The notes beneath the pieces were generated by a model. That model did not search any database, had not been told where the DNA came from, and worked only from the letters and a program-made list of their open reading frames with translations. Shown here piece after piece: positions 5,480 through 13,877 of a DNA stretch of 24,901 bases (the stretch's first letter is position 1; every line of letters begins with the position of its first letter). Made by a program: the position numbers and the translations under genes. Source of the DNA: an uncultured Megasphaera sp. (GTDB lineage: Bacteria; Bacillota; Negativicutes; Veillonellales; Megasphaeraceae); assembly GCA_900548635.1 (NCBI GenBank), contig URLP01000010.1:1-24901 (forward strand), given 5' to 3'.

Positions 5480-6931
5480 TTGTATACGAAAGCGTTATTG
5501 ACAGACCTGTACCAATTGACGATGATGCAGGGCTTATTTTTTGAAGGAAAACATGAACAGCAGTGTGTCTTCGACCGTTATTACCGCACCAATCCTTTCC
5601 AGGGCGGCTATACCGTCGTCGCCGGGCTGGAACATCTCATCGATTATGTACACAATATACATTTCAGCGATGACGACCTGGCCTATCTGCAGCGCACGGG
5701 CTTTTTCAAGCCGGAATTCCTCGATTATCTGAAGGATCTGCATTTCACTGGCGATATTTATGCCATGCCTGAAGGGACCGTCGCTTTTCCGCAGGAAGTG
5801 CTCCTGCGCGTCCAGACCAAGAAAGATGAAGCCCTGCTCCTGGAAACGTGCATGTCCATGATTATGAACCATGAAAGCCTGATTGCCACGAAAGCCCGCC
5901 GTGTCCGGACCGTCGCCGGCAAGGACAACCTCATGGAATTCGGCCTGCGCCGAGCTCAGGGGAAATCGGCCGGCGTCTACGGCGCCCGTTCGGCCATGAT
6001 CGGCGGCTTCAACGGCACGAGCAATGTCCTGGCCGGTGCCAAGTTCGGCATGCCCATCTTAGGGACCATGGCCCACAGCTGGATCATGAGCTTCCCGACA
6101 GAACTGGAAGCCTTCCGCGCCTACGCCCGCCAGTATCCGAACAACCTCATCCTCCTGGCCGATACGTACAACACGCTGAAACAGGGCGTTCCCGATGCGA
6201 TTATGATTTTCAAGGAAATGAAGGCCGCCGGCACCCTGCCCAAGGCCTACGGCATTCGCCTCGACAGCGGCGACCTGGCTTACTTGTCGAAAGAAGCGAC
6301 GAAGATGTTCACCGATGCCGGGTTCCCCGATGCCATCATTGCCGCTTCCAACGACCTCGATGAAAACCTGATTTCCGAACTGAAAGCCCAGGGCTGCACG
6401 ATCACTTCCTGGGGCGTCGGCACGAACCTGATTACGGCCAAGGACAGCCCGTCCCTGGGCGGCGTCTTCAAGCTCGTCGGCCAGTACGATGACGGCAAAT
6501 TCGTTCCGAAAATCAAGATGAGTGACAATGCCGAAAAGATTTCCAACCCGGGTCTGAAGAATGTCCTGCGCATTTACGATAAGGCATCAGCCAAGATGAA
6601 AGCCGACATTATCATTCTTGAAGGCGAAAGCATCGACGAAACGAAAGATCTCCAGCTCCAGAGCGACAAGGCTCCCTGGCGTTCGCGCACCATCAAGGGC
6701 GGGACGTACCGCGTCCAGAAGATGCTCGTCCCGATTTTCCAGAAAGGGAAATTGGTCTATGCCAAACCGAGCCTCAAGGCTATCATGGAATATGCGGATC
6801 AGCAGATCCAGACCTTATGGCCGGAATACCTGCGCCTGGTCAACCCGGAAGAAATGTGGGTTCAGCGCAGCACGAAGCTGTCGGCCCTGCGCGATGAAGT
6901 ATTGAAAAAAGAATCGGCTCATTTCTTTTAA
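5480..6931 (+). CDS. pncB: Nicotinate phosphoribosyltransferase
   Basis: PncB joins nicotinate to PRPP, making nicotinate mononucleotide in NAD salvage. The 483-residue protein has the expected motifs: LLTDLYQLTMMQG at the N terminus, the active-site histidine in GTMAHSW (His199), GIRLDSGDL in the phosphoribosyl-binding region, and SWGVGTNL. I choose the TTG at 5480, nine bases after GGAGG (5466-5470). The longer open frame from 5396 would start upstream of the predicted transcription start, and family proteins begin with this segment. It heads an operon with an ADP-ribosylglycohydrolase, larE and nth, with gaps of 12 bases or less and overlaps. Confidence 0.95.
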   Translation: MYTKALLTDLYQLTMMQGLFFEGKHEQQCVFDRYYRTNPFQGGYTVVAGLEHLIDYVHNIHFSDDDLAYLQRTGFFKPEFLDYLKDLHFTGDIYAMPEGTVAFPQEVLLRVQTKKDEALLLETCMSMIMNHESLIATKARRVRTVAGKDNLMEFGLRRAQGKSAGVYGARSAMIGGFNGTSNVLAGAKFGMPILGTMAHSWIMSFPTELEAFRAYARQYPNNLILLADTYNTLKQGVPDAIMIFKEMKAAGTLPKAYGIRLDSGDLAYLSKEATKMFTDAGFPDAIIAASNDLDENLISELKAQGCTITSWGVGTNLITAKDSPSLGGVFKLVGQYDDGKFVPKIKMSDNAEKISNPGLKNVLRIYDKASAKMKADIIILEGESIDETKDLQLQSDKAPWRSRTIKGGTYRVQKMLVPIFQKGKLVYAKPSLKAIMEYADQQIQTLWPEYLRLVNPEEMWVQRSTKLSALRDEVLKKESAHFF

Positions 6932-6943
6932 GGAGATGATTAT

Positions 6944-7783
6944 ATGAAAGGGGCTATCATCGGCGATATTGCCGGTTCTGTCTATGAATTCGGCGCGGCT
7001 GCTTCGTCCCTTGATTTTCCGCTCTTCGTGCGGCAGGACCGTTTTACGGACGATACGGTGACGACCGTTGCCGTGGCGGCGGCCCTGATGGAAGGGAAGA
7101 AGTCGCACTGCGGCTATCTTGAACCGCTGCGGCGCCAGCTCCGTTATTGGTGCCGCAAGTATCCGGATGCCGGTTTCGGCGGCATGTTCCGCCGCTGGTT
7201 CCGGTCCGACCGGGCGCCGGCTTACGGCAGTTACGGCAATGGAGCGGCTATGCGCGTCAGCCCTGCCGGCTGGGTTGCTGATTCCCTGGCAGAAGCGCAG
7301 GAACTGGCGGAACTGACGGCTGCTGTCAGCCATGACCATCCGCAGGCTGTCAAGGGTGCGGTAGCCGTGGCTTCGGCCATTTTCCTGGCCCGTCAGGGGC
7401 AGAGCAAGGCGGCGATCGCTGACTATCTGCGCCAGTATTTCTATCCCTTGGACAAGCGTCTGGCCCAGATACGGCCGACCTATCAGTTTACGTGCGATAC
7501 GGAACACAGCGTCCCTGAAGCCATCGAGTGCTTCCTGGAAGGGACGGATTATGAAGATACGATCCGCAAAGCGATTTGGCTCAACGGCGATACGGATACG
7601 CAGGCAGCCATTGCCGGCAGTATTGCCGAAGCCTATTATGGCGTGCCTGACGTGCTTTGGCAGCAGGCCCTGCCGTACGTGGATGATGAGGCAATGAAGG
7701 GCGTCATCTGCGATTTTTACCAGCAATATATCGATTCGAGGGGGAAACATTTTGATTTCAACGGAAACAGAGAAGAAATATGA
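6944..7783 (+). CDS. ADP-ribosylglycohydrolase family protein
   Basis: This 279-residue protein has the family's paired metal-binding motifs: GDIAGSVYE (7-15), TDDT (35-38), GNGAAMR near 98, SHDHP near 129, and NGDTDTQAAIAG (214-225). Members remove ADP-ribose from proteins or small molecules using two Mg or Mn ions; the substrate here is unknown. The location between pncB and larE suggests a role near NAD turnover, but this is context only. It starts at ATG 6944 after AAGGAG. The C-terminal 11 codons overlap the larE start by 32 bases, which suggests translational coupling. Confidence 0.88.
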   Translation: MKGAIIGDIAGSVYEFGAAASSLDFPLFVRQDRFTDDTVTTVAVAAALMEGKKSHCGYLEPLRRQLRYWCRKYPDAGFGGMFRRWFRSDRAPAYGSYGNGAAMRVSPAGWVADSLAEAQELAELTAAVSHDHPQAVKGAVAVASAIFLARQGQSKAAIADYLRQYFYPLDKRLAQIRPTYQFTCDTEHSVPEAIECFLEGTDYEDTIRKAIWLNGDTDTQAAIAGSIAEAYYGVPDVLWQQALPYVDDEAMKGVICDFYQQYIDSRGKHFDFNGNREEI

Positions 7784-8585
7784 AAAGCTGCAGCAGATTT
7801 TAAAGGACATGGGCAGTGTCGTCGTCGGTTTTTCCGGCGGCGTCGACAGCACCTTCCTGACCTATGCAGCTCATCAGGTCCTGGGCGATAAGGTCCTGGC
7901 CGTGACGGCTGTCTCAGCGACCCTGCCGGGCAGTGAAGCGGCCGATGCCAAGGCCATGGCCAAGGTCATCGGCGTGCGCCATCTCCTGGTTAATTCGACG
8001 GAATTCGATGACCCGCAGTTCGTCGCCAATCCGCCGGACCGCTGCTATTACTGCAAGAAGATCCGCTTCACGGCCCTCGTGGACCTGGCCAAAAAAGAAG
8101 GTTATCACTGGGTCATCGATGGGGGGAACATCGATGATCTCGGTGATTTCCGGCCGGGCATGAAGGCCTTGAAAGAATTGTCGGACAGCGTCCGCAGCCC
8201 GATGATCGAAGCAGGCCTGGAAAAAGCGGATATCCGGGCCTTGTCCAAAGAATTCGGCCTTCAGACCTGGAGTAAGCAGAGTGCGGCCTGCCTGGCCAGC
8301 CGTATCCCTTACGGCGTTACTCTGACAGCGCACCGCCTGGCTCAGATCGATGCGGCAGAAGCGGCCGTTGCGCCCTATATCCAGGGCTCCCTGCGCGTCC
8401 GCTATCATGGCGATGTGGCCCGCATCGAAGTGGCCGTCAGCGAAATCCCGTCCATCCTGGCCCACCGCGAAGAAATCGTCCGGGCCATTAAAGACACGGG
8501 CTTTACTTACGTCACCCTCGACTTGGGCGGCTATGAAATGGGGAGCCTCAATGAAGTCATCGACACGAATAAGGAAGTAAAGTAA
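7752..8585 (+). CDS. larE: LarE-type sulfur transferase for the nickel-pincer cofactor (cysteine-triad form)
   Basis: LarE converts the carboxylates of pyridinium-3,5-biscarboxylic acid mononucleotide to thiocarboxylates, building the cofactor of lactate racemase LarA. The 277-residue protein has the ATP PP-loop SGGVDST (28-34), RCYYCKK (Cys98, Cys101) and AACLASRIPYG (Cys180). The single-Cys form sacrifices one cysteine sulfur per reaction. The CXXC plus third cysteine seen here matches the subtype known from Thermotoga that carries a 4Fe-4S cluster. The start is TTG at 7752, with GAGGGGG upstream and an overlap into the previous gene. larA, larB and larC are not in the window. Confidence 0.9.
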   Translation: MISTETEKKYEKLQQILKDMGSVVVGFSGGVDSTFLTYAAHQVLGDKVLAVTAVSATLPGSEAADAKAMAKVIGVRHLLVNSTEFDDPQFVANPPDRCYYCKKIRFTALVDLAKKEGYHWVIDGGNIDDLGDFRPGMKALKELSDSVRSPMIEAGLEKADIRALSKEFGLQTWSKQSAACLASRIPYGVTLTAHRLAQIDAAEAAVAPYIQGSLRVRYHGDVARIEVAVSEIPSILAHREEIVRAIKDTGFTYVTLDLGGYEMGSLNEVIDTNKEVK

Positions 8586-8586
8586 T

Positions 8587-9231
8587 ATGGCTATTTCTCA
8601 AAAAGTAAAAGATGAAATGCTGCAGCGCTTCCAGGACCAGTACGGCATCATGAAGCCGGCCCTGCACTACAATTCACCTTTTGAACTGATGATTGCCGTC
8701 ATCCTGTCGGCTCAGTGCACGGATGAACGGGTCAACATCGTCACGGCCGGCATGTTCCCGGAATACAATACGCCGGAAAAGATGCTCAGCCTTGGTCTCC
8801 AAGGCCTGGAAGAAAAGATACGCACCTGCGGCCTCTACCGCAGCAAGGCTAAGAATATCCTGGCCACCTGCGCCATCCTCTGCGAAAAGTACAACGGCGA
8901 AGTGCCGCAGACCTTTGACGAACTGGTGAAGCTGCCCGGCGTCGGTCGCAAGACGGCGAACGTCCTGGTCAGCATCCTCTTCAACACGCCGGCCATTGCC
9001 GTCGATACACATGTCTTCCGCGTCTCGAACCGCTTGCAGCTGGCTGAAGGCAAGACGCCGCTGGAAGTGGAAAAGGGCCTGCAGAAAGCTATCCCTGAGG
9101 AATGGTGGAGCCGGGCCCATCACTGGCTCATCTGGCACGGCCGGCGGGTCTGCAAAGCCCGCAAGCCCTTGTGCGACAACTGTTTTTTGGCAGACCTCTG
9201 CCCGAGCTGCCAAAATAATGAGCAGCAGTAA
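8587..9231 (+). CDS. nth: Endonuclease III (DNA glycosylase/AP lyase)
   Basis: Nth removes oxidised pyrimidines from DNA and cuts the abasic site. The 214-residue protein is family length, with the helix-hairpin-helix LPGVGRKTA (116-124) containing catalytic Lys122, catalytic Asp140 in VDTHV, and the 4Fe-4S ligands Cys189-X6-Cys196-X2-Cys199-X5-Cys205. The ATG at 8587 follows larE by one base and is preceded by AAGGAAG. It is the last gene of the pncB operon; no clear terminator is seen after it. Its link to the operon is probably co-transcription only. Confidence 0.96.
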   Translation: MAISQKVKDEMLQRFQDQYGIMKPALHYNSPFELMIAVILSAQCTDERVNIVTAGMFPEYNTPEKMLSLGLQGLEEKIRTCGLYRSKAKNILATCAILCEKYNGEVPQTFDELVKLPGVGRKTANVLVSILFNTPAIAVDTHVFRVSNRLQLAEGKTPLEVEKGLQKAIPEEWWSRAHHWLIWHGRRVCKARKPLCDNCFLADLCPSCQNNEQQ

Positions 9232-9254
9232 AACGTTAAAATAAAATTGACCTA

Positions 9255-9283
9255 TTGACAAATGATTAAAAGTTTAATAAAAT
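9255..9283 (+). promoter_or_regulatory. Promoter of SAM riboswitch/brnQ unit
   Basis: TTGACA (9255-9260) and TAAAAT (9278-9283) are separated by 17 bases in AT-rich DNA. Transcription would begin near 9290, about 25 bases before the riboswitch. Confidence 0.75.
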
Positions 9284-9312
9284 AATACCAATACATACAA
9301 AATTTCATAAGT

Positions 9313-9409
9313 AATATCAAGAGCAGCTGAGGGACGGGCCTGATGACGCTGCGGCAACCTGCCGTCGGTAAGGTGCCAATTCCTACAGGCTATTCCTGAA
9401 AGATATGTT
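9313..9409 (+). promoter_or_regulatory. SAM-I (S-box) riboswitch
   Basis: The S-box conserved segments are in order: ATCAAGAG, GAGGGACGGGCCTGATGA, GCGGCAACC, AAGGTGCCAATTCC, and the closing GAAAGATAT. The last pairs with ATATC (9314-9318) to form P1. The core GGCAACC and GTGCCAATTCC are the most diagnostic. A terminator at 9415-9451 follows directly, so high SAM should reduce transcription of brnQ. The gene controlled is the unusual part. Confidence 0.93.
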
Positions 9410-9414
9410 ATGAC

Positions 9415-9451
9415 AGAGGCGCAGCTTGGAGGCAGCGCCTCTTTTATTTTT
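9415..9451 (+). terminator. Riboswitch expression-platform terminator
   Basis: AGAGGCGC (9415-9422) pairs with GCGCCTCT (9435-9442), followed by a T-rich tract. It lies just after P1 of the SAM-I riboswitch, as expected for transcriptional control. Confidence 0.85.
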
Positions 9452-9501
9452 GTCGTGTTTTGTACTTATTTTCACATTTATCATTCGTAGGGGGTCTTTT
9501 C

Positions 9502-10824
9502 ATGAACAACAACGCTTCCGGCGGTAAAGCCATCAAGGGACTGGATATCATCATCCTGGGCTTTGCCTTCTTTGCCACGTACTTCGGTGCAGGCAACCTC
9601 ATTTTCCCGCCGCAGCTCGGTCTGAACAGCGGCAGTGATTTCCTTTCCGGTCTGGCCGGCCTGACGCTTTCCGGCATTTTCCTGCCTATCTTTACGCTCA
9701 TCGTCATCGGTCTGAACGGTGATGTCCATGCCATTACGGAAAAAGTAGGGAAGAATACGTACAACGTCCTTTTGGCTGCGCTGATGCTGGTCTGCACGTT
9801 CGTCTCCATTCCCCGTACGTGCGCCACGGCCATTCAGCTCGGTATCCAGGGCAATCTGCCGGCAGCGCCCTTCGTACCGCTGGTCATCGCCTACTTCGTC
9901 ATCTGTTTCTTCTTCGTTGCCGATCAGAACAACGTCATGGACCGCATGGGCAAATACCTGACGCCGCTCCTGGCATTGATCCTGGTCATCGTCGCCTTTG
10001 CGGGCATCTTCAATCCCCTGGGCACGCCGGTCGCACCGGCCGTCGACCATCCTTTCGTCAATGCTTTCCTCGGCGGCTACAACACAGGCGACGTCCTGGT
10101 CAGCTTCATCATGGCCGCCGTCTTCATCAGCTCCATTTACGGCAAAGGCTATACGACTGTCGGTCAGCGCAATAAAGTGCTCATCTACTGCGGCATCGTT
10201 GCCTTTGTCCTCCTGCTCATCATCTACGGCAGCCTCCTCTACATGGGCGCCTGTGTCAGCGGCGATTATCCGCAGACCATCGGCCGTGCAGAACTGCTCG
10301 TCGCCATCATCCAGCGCGTCGGTTCCTGGGTCATGGTTCCCATGGGTATCGCTGTCGTCCTGGCCTGCCTGACGACGGCCATCGGCCAGATTGCCGCCGT
10401 TGCCGAATTCACCAGCACCGCGACGGGCCAGCGCATCAGCTATAAGAAAGTCACCGTTGTCTGCTCTGTCCTTTCGGCGCTGACAGCGCTCCTCGGTGTT
10501 GACGGCATCGTTACCTACATCGGCTGGATCTTCGGCGTCTGCTATCCGCCCTGCCTGGCCCTCCTGGTCCTGGGCATCATCGGCCGCTTCATGCCGAACA
10601 ACGGCGCCTATAAAGGCTCTGTCTATCTGGTTACGATTTTCGCCCTCCTCGAATCCCTGCCGGGCCTCAGCAGTCTGGGCTTCGCCAAAGCCATCGTCGC
10701 AGCCACGCCGCTTTCGACATACGGCTTCGGCTGGATCGCACCCTTCATCATCGGCCTCGTAGGCGGCTCCGTCATCGGCCACTTCACCAACAGCAAAGAA
10801 GCTGTAGAAGCAGAAGCAAAATAA
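9502..10824 (+). CDS. brnQ: BrnQ-family (LIVCS) amino acid carrier, possibly methionine transport
   Basis: This 440-residue polytopic membrane protein has the LIVCS signature FAFFATYFGAGNLIFPPQLG near residues 19-38 and about twelve hydrophobic segments. Family members move branched-chain amino acids with sodium or protons. Because a SAM-I riboswitch controls it, a methionine or related sulfur-amino-acid substrate is a reasonable inference; sequence alone cannot show the substrate. The ATG at 9502 follows TAGGGGG (9488-9494); an earlier frame from 9460 would start just after the riboswitch terminator. The gene is a single unit, followed by a repeat and terminator. Confidence 0.92.
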   Translation: MNNNASGGKAIKGLDIIILGFAFFATYFGAGNLIFPPQLGLNSGSDFLSGLAGLTLSGIFLPIFTLIVIGLNGDVHAITEKVGKNTYNVLLAALMLVCTFVSIPRTCATAIQLGIQGNLPAAPFVPLVIAYFVICFFFVADQNNVMDRMGKYLTPLLALILVIVAFAGIFNPLGTPVAPAVDHPFVNAFLGGYNTGDVLVSFIMAAVFISSIYGKGYTTVGQRNKVLIYCGIVAFVLLLIIYGSLLYMGACVSGDYPQTIGRAELLVAIIQRVGSWVMVPMGIAVVLACLTTAIGQIAAVAEFTSTATGQRISYKKVTVVCSVLSALTALLGVDGIVTYIGWIFGVCYPPCLALLVLGIIGRFMPNNGAYKGSVYLVTIFALLESLPGLSSLGFAKAIVAATPLSTYGFGWIAPFIIGLVGGSVIGHFTNSKEAVEAEAK

Positions 10825-10826
10825 AA

Positions 10827-10891
10827 GTTCATCGTTCATCGTAGTTCGTTCGTCGTAATTTCGACGAACGATGAACGACCCATGACGAACG
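10827..10891 (+). repeat. Intergenic inverted repeat, GTTCATCG/CGATGAAC type
   Basis: GTTCATCGTTCATCG and GTTCGTTCGTCG on the left are mirrored by CGACGAACGATGAAC and GACGAACGA on the right. The innermost stem is GTTCGTCG/CGACGAAC. It lies between the brnQ stop and the terminator and lacks the GC-rich core. Confidence 0.6.
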
Positions 10892-10926
10892 AAAAGAGCT
10901 GTTCGCTCAATGCGACAGCTCTTTTT
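10892..10926 (+). terminator. Intrinsic terminator of brnQ
   Basis: AAAAGAGCTGT (from 10892) pairs with ACAGCTCTTTTT. CGC/GCG extends the stem around the loop, and a T run follows. Confidence 0.85.
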
Positions 10927-10928
10927 CC

Positions 10929-10957
10929 TTGCATCGTCGCTTTTTTCTCTCTATAAT
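10929..10957 (+). promoter_or_regulatory. Promoter of aldehyde dehydrogenase/malic enzyme operon
   Basis: TTGCAT (10929-10934) and TATAAT (10952-10957) have a 17-base spacer. No MerR-like long spacer or dyad is seen here. Confidence 0.7.
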
Positions 10958-10993
10958 GTAAGAATACTTAATGCTATCAAAGGGGGGACTTTT

Positions 10994-12406
10994 ATGGATT
11001 TGAAGAAATTATACATTGACGGTCAGTGGGTCGCGCCGCTGTCCGGTCAATATATTGACGTAGAAAACCCGGCGACGAAGGAAATCTTCGCCACTGTCGC
11101 CGCTGCCGGGGCTGACGATGTGGCAGCGGCAGCGAAGGCGGCTGCCCGGGCTTTCCCGGCCTGGAGCGCCATGAAGCTGGAAGACCGCATTACGTATCTG
11201 AAGAACCTGCTGGTCCAGATGATCAAACTGGAACCGCAGTTCGTCGACGCTGTCGTCAAGGAATTAGGGGCGCCTGTGGCCTTTGCCAGGACGAACCATA
11301 TCGGTTATCAGTTCGTGCGTACCCAGTCGTACATCGACTTGGCACCGGAATTGCCTTTGGTCGAACATCTTTCCCAGTCCGTCGTCTACCGGCGGCCCCT
11401 GGGCGTCATCGGCTGCATTACGCCGTGGAATTATCCCTTAGGCCAGATTATCCAGAAAGTCGTCCCGGCCCTGCTCGTCGGCGCGACAGTCGTCCTCAAA
11501 CCGAGTCAGCATACGCCAGTGACGGCTTATTATCTGACTGAAGCTTTTGATCGGGCAGAATTCCCGCAGGGCGTCTTCAACCTCGTCGCCGGCCGGGGCA
11601 GCCAGGTCGGCAATGCCATCTGCGATGACCCGAATATCGCCATGGTTTCCTTTACAGGTTCCACGTCGGCAGGTATCAAGGTATCTCAGCGGGCTCTGGG
11701 CTCGATGAAGCGCATCAGCATGGAACTGGGCGGTAAATCGCCCTTCGTCCTTCTCAAAGGCGCGGATTACGAAAAAGCAATCCGCATGTGCTTCAACTCC
11801 ATTTTCCTGAACAGCGGCCAGACCTGTACGGCCTTGTCGCGCCTGATCATCCCGAAGGAAGAAAAGAAGGACATCGAAGCGCTCATGTTGCAGATCCTGC
11901 CGGAATATACCGTCGGCGACCCGACGCAGGCAGAAACGAAAATCGGACCTCTCGCTTCCTACGACCAGTGGCAGACCGTCGATGGCTATATCGCCAAAGG
12001 CATCGAAGAAGGAGCGACGCTCCTCGCCGGCGGCCGGCCGGCAGCTCCGGAAACGGGCTACTATGCAGCCCCGACGATTTTTACGGATGTCACGAATGAT
12101 ATGACCATTGCCCGCGAAGAAGTCTTCGGGCCTGTCCTCTGCGTCATCGCCTATGATACGGTCGACGAAGCCCTGACCATTGCCAATGATACGCCGTATG
12201 GCCTCAATGCAGCCGTCTGGGGTCCGGATAAGGACGAAGCTTCCAAAGTAGCAGCAGCCATCTGGTCGGGCAATGTCTACGTCAACGACAGCCCGCGCGA
12301 CGTCACAGCGCCTTTCGGCGGTTTCAAGGAAAGTGGTATCGGCCGTGAAGGCGGCAAGGATGGGATGCTGGAATTTACAGAGCCTCAGGCCATCTTTAAT
12401 GCATAA
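10994..12406 (+). CDS. NAD(P)-dependent aldehyde dehydrogenase family protein, substrate unknown
   Basis: This 470-residue enzyme has the canonical catalytic set: TPWNYPLG (143-150) with the substrate-orienting Asn146, general base Glu244 in MELGGKSP, nucleophile Cys278 in NSGQTCTA, and EEVFGPVL. It oxidises an aldehyde to an acid; residues do not define which one. The ATG at 10994 follows AGGGGGG; upstream codons in the frame precede the transcript start. The malic enzyme gene begins 27 bases later, so the two are probably co-transcribed. It might serve semialdehyde oxidation or detoxification. Confidence 0.92.
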   Translation: MDLKKLYIDGQWVAPLSGQYIDVENPATKEIFATVAAAGADDVAAAAKAAARAFPAWSAMKLEDRITYLKNLLVQMIKLEPQFVDAVVKELGAPVAFARTNHIGYQFVRTQSYIDLAPELPLVEHLSQSVVYRRPLGVIGCITPWNYPLGQIIQKVVPALLVGATVVLKPSQHTPVTAYYLTEAFDRAEFPQGVFNLVAGRGSQVGNAICDDPNIAMVSFTGSTSAGIKVSQRALGSMKRISMELGGKSPFVLLKGADYEKAIRMCFNSIFLNSGQTCTALSRLIIPKEEKKDIEALMLQILPEYTVGDPTQAETKIGPLASYDQWQTVDGYIAKGIEEGATLLAGGRPAAPETGYYAAPTIFTDVTNDMTIAREEVFGPVLCVIAYDTVDEALTIANDTPYGLNAAVWGPDKDEASKVAAAIWSGNVYVNDSPRDVTAPFGGFKESGIGREGGKDGMLEFTEPQAIFNA

Positions 12407-12433
12407 CGATTGAACATAGGAGGAATTTATACG

Positions 12434-13687
12434 ATGAATTTTGATGAAGAAGCGATGAAAATCCGCCGCGGCAAACACGGCATTATTGAAACCATTCCCC
12501 GGGCCGTCATTAAGACCCGCGATGACTTGAGCATCCTCTATACGCCGGGCGTCGCCCAGCCGTGCCGGGAAATTGCGAAGGACCCGGACTTGTCCTTTGA
12601 TTTGACCTGCCGCGGCAACATGATTGCCGTCATTTCCGACGGGACCCGCGTCCTCGGCCTCGGCGACATCGGCCCGGAAGCGGCCATGCCGGTCATGGAA
12701 GGGAAATCGATCCTCTTCAAGGTCTTCGGCGGCGTCAATGCCGTCCCTATCTGCCTGGATACGAAGGATCCGCAGAAATTCATCGAAACGGTCAAGCGCC
12801 TGCAGCCGTCCTTTGCGGGCATCAATCTGGAAGACATCGCTTCACCGAAGTGCTATGAAATCGAACAGACCCTGAAAAAGGAAATGGACATCCCTGTCTT
12901 CCACGACGACCAGCACGGCACGGCTATTGCCGCCCTGGCCGGTGTCATCGGCGCTTTCCGCTATGTCCATAAAGATCTGAAGACAGCCCGCATCGTCATC
13001 AACGGGGCCGGTGCTGCCGGCGCTTCCATCGGCCGCCTCCTCGTCCGGGCCGGCGCCAAGAACGTCACCATGGTCGACCGCCCGGGCATCCTCTATGCCG
13101 GCATGGAAGGTCTCAATCCGGTCCAGGCAGAACTGGCCGAACTGACTAATCCGACCCATGCGCACGGCACGCTGGCCGATGCCGTTAAAGGGGCGGACCT
13201 TCTCCTCGGTGTTTCGGCACCGCATATCTTTACCAAGGAAATCATCCAGTCCATGGCCGACGATGCCGTCGTCTTCGCTATGGCCAACCCGATTCCGGAA
13301 ACGGATTACGCCTCCGCCAAGGCCGCCGGTGCCAAAGTAGTCGGCACAGGCCGCTCCGATGCACCGAACCAGATCAACAACGTCATGGTCTTCCCGGGCA
13401 TCTTCCGCGGCGCCCTGGCCGTCCGCGCCCGCAGCATCAACGAAGACATGAAGCTCGCCGCTTCCTATGCCATCGCCTCCCTCGTCAGCGATGACGAACT
13501 GGCTGAAGACCACGTTATCCCCGATGCCTTCGACAAACGCGTCGCCCCGGCCGTCGCCGCCGCTGTCGCCAAAGCTGCCATGGAAAGCGGCGTCGCCCGC
13601 ATCGAACGCGATCCCGAAGACGTACGCAAAGAAGCAGCCGAAACCATCGATAAACTGCATGATTTGCTCGACATGATTAACAAATAG
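12434..13687 (+). CDS. NAD(P)-dependent malic enzyme (short form)
   Basis: Malic enzyme converts malate to pyruvate and CO2 with reduction of NAD(P). The 417-residue protein is the short bacterial type without a phosphotransacetylase domain. Motifs include SILYTPGVAQPCREI, GLGDIGPEAAMPVMEGK, the metal-binding VFHDDQHGTAIA, the Rossmann INGAGAAGASIGR, FAMANPIPE and GTGRSDAPNQINN. The ATG at 12434 follows AGGAGG; an earlier TTG at 12410 lies upstream of that site. The preceding gene is an aldehyde dehydrogenase. In lactate-using anaerobes the enzyme can link C4 and C3 pools, but direction and cofactor are not decided by sequence. Confidence 0.95.
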   Translation: MNFDEEAMKIRRGKHGIIETIPRAVIKTRDDLSILYTPGVAQPCREIAKDPDLSFDLTCRGNMIAVISDGTRVLGLGDIGPEAAMPVMEGKSILFKVFGGVNAVPICLDTKDPQKFIETVKRLQPSFAGINLEDIASPKCYEIEQTLKKEMDIPVFHDDQHGTAIAALAGVIGAFRYVHKDLKTARIVINGAGAAGASIGRLLVRAGAKNVTMVDRPGILYAGMEGLNPVQAELAELTNPTHAHGTLADAVKGADLLLGVSAPHIFTKEIIQSMADDAVVFAMANPIPETDYASAKAAGAKVVGTGRSDAPNQINNVMVFPGIFRGALAVRARSINEDMKLAASYAIASLVSDDELAEDHVIPDAFDKRVAPAVAAAVAKAAMESGVARIERDPEDVRKEAAETIDKLHDLLDMINK

Positions 13688-13731
13688 CGTACTGCATAAT
13701 GTTTTGGCCATCATACATGATTCTTTTTATC

Positions 13732-13829
13732 ATGTCGTTTGCCGTGGGTCGCCCGCGTGAATCCTGTATATAGCCTAAACATGTTTCTGCGCGGAACTTC
13801 GCCAAACGAACCACGCCAAACGAATCACG
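13732..13829 (+). repeat. Intergenic repeat with partial GC-rich core
   Basis: The left part has GTCGTTTGCCGTGG followed at once by GGTCGCCCGCGTGAATCCTG (the right half of the GC-rich core). The right arm GCCAAACGAACCACGCC and CCAAACGAATCACG is the reverse complement of the left type. The left half of the core seems deleted, showing that these elements decay in place. The 286-base gap holds this repeat, a terminator and the nadA promoter; no gene is seen. Confidence 0.6.
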
Positions 13830-13864
13830 AAAGGGACTGCTCGCTTCATGCGGCAGTCTCTTTC
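13829..13864 (+). terminator. Probable terminator of malic enzyme operon
   Basis: GAAAGGGACTGC (13829-13840) pairs with GCAGTCTCTTTC (13853-13864) with one G-T pair, and CGC/GCG extends the stem. The T tract is interrupted, so termination may be partial. Confidence 0.65.
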
Positions 13865-13877
13865 TTACTCTTTACAT

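Noticed and set aside
9481..10839. Minus-strand ORF of 452 codons opposite brnQ
   Set aside because: Its composition (rich in D, E, G, R) is that of an antisense shadow of a membrane protein gene.
10929..10993. Aldehyde dehydrogenase promoter as a target of the MerR regulator
   Set aside because: The spacer is a normal 17 bases and no dyad like the one at 762-779 is present.
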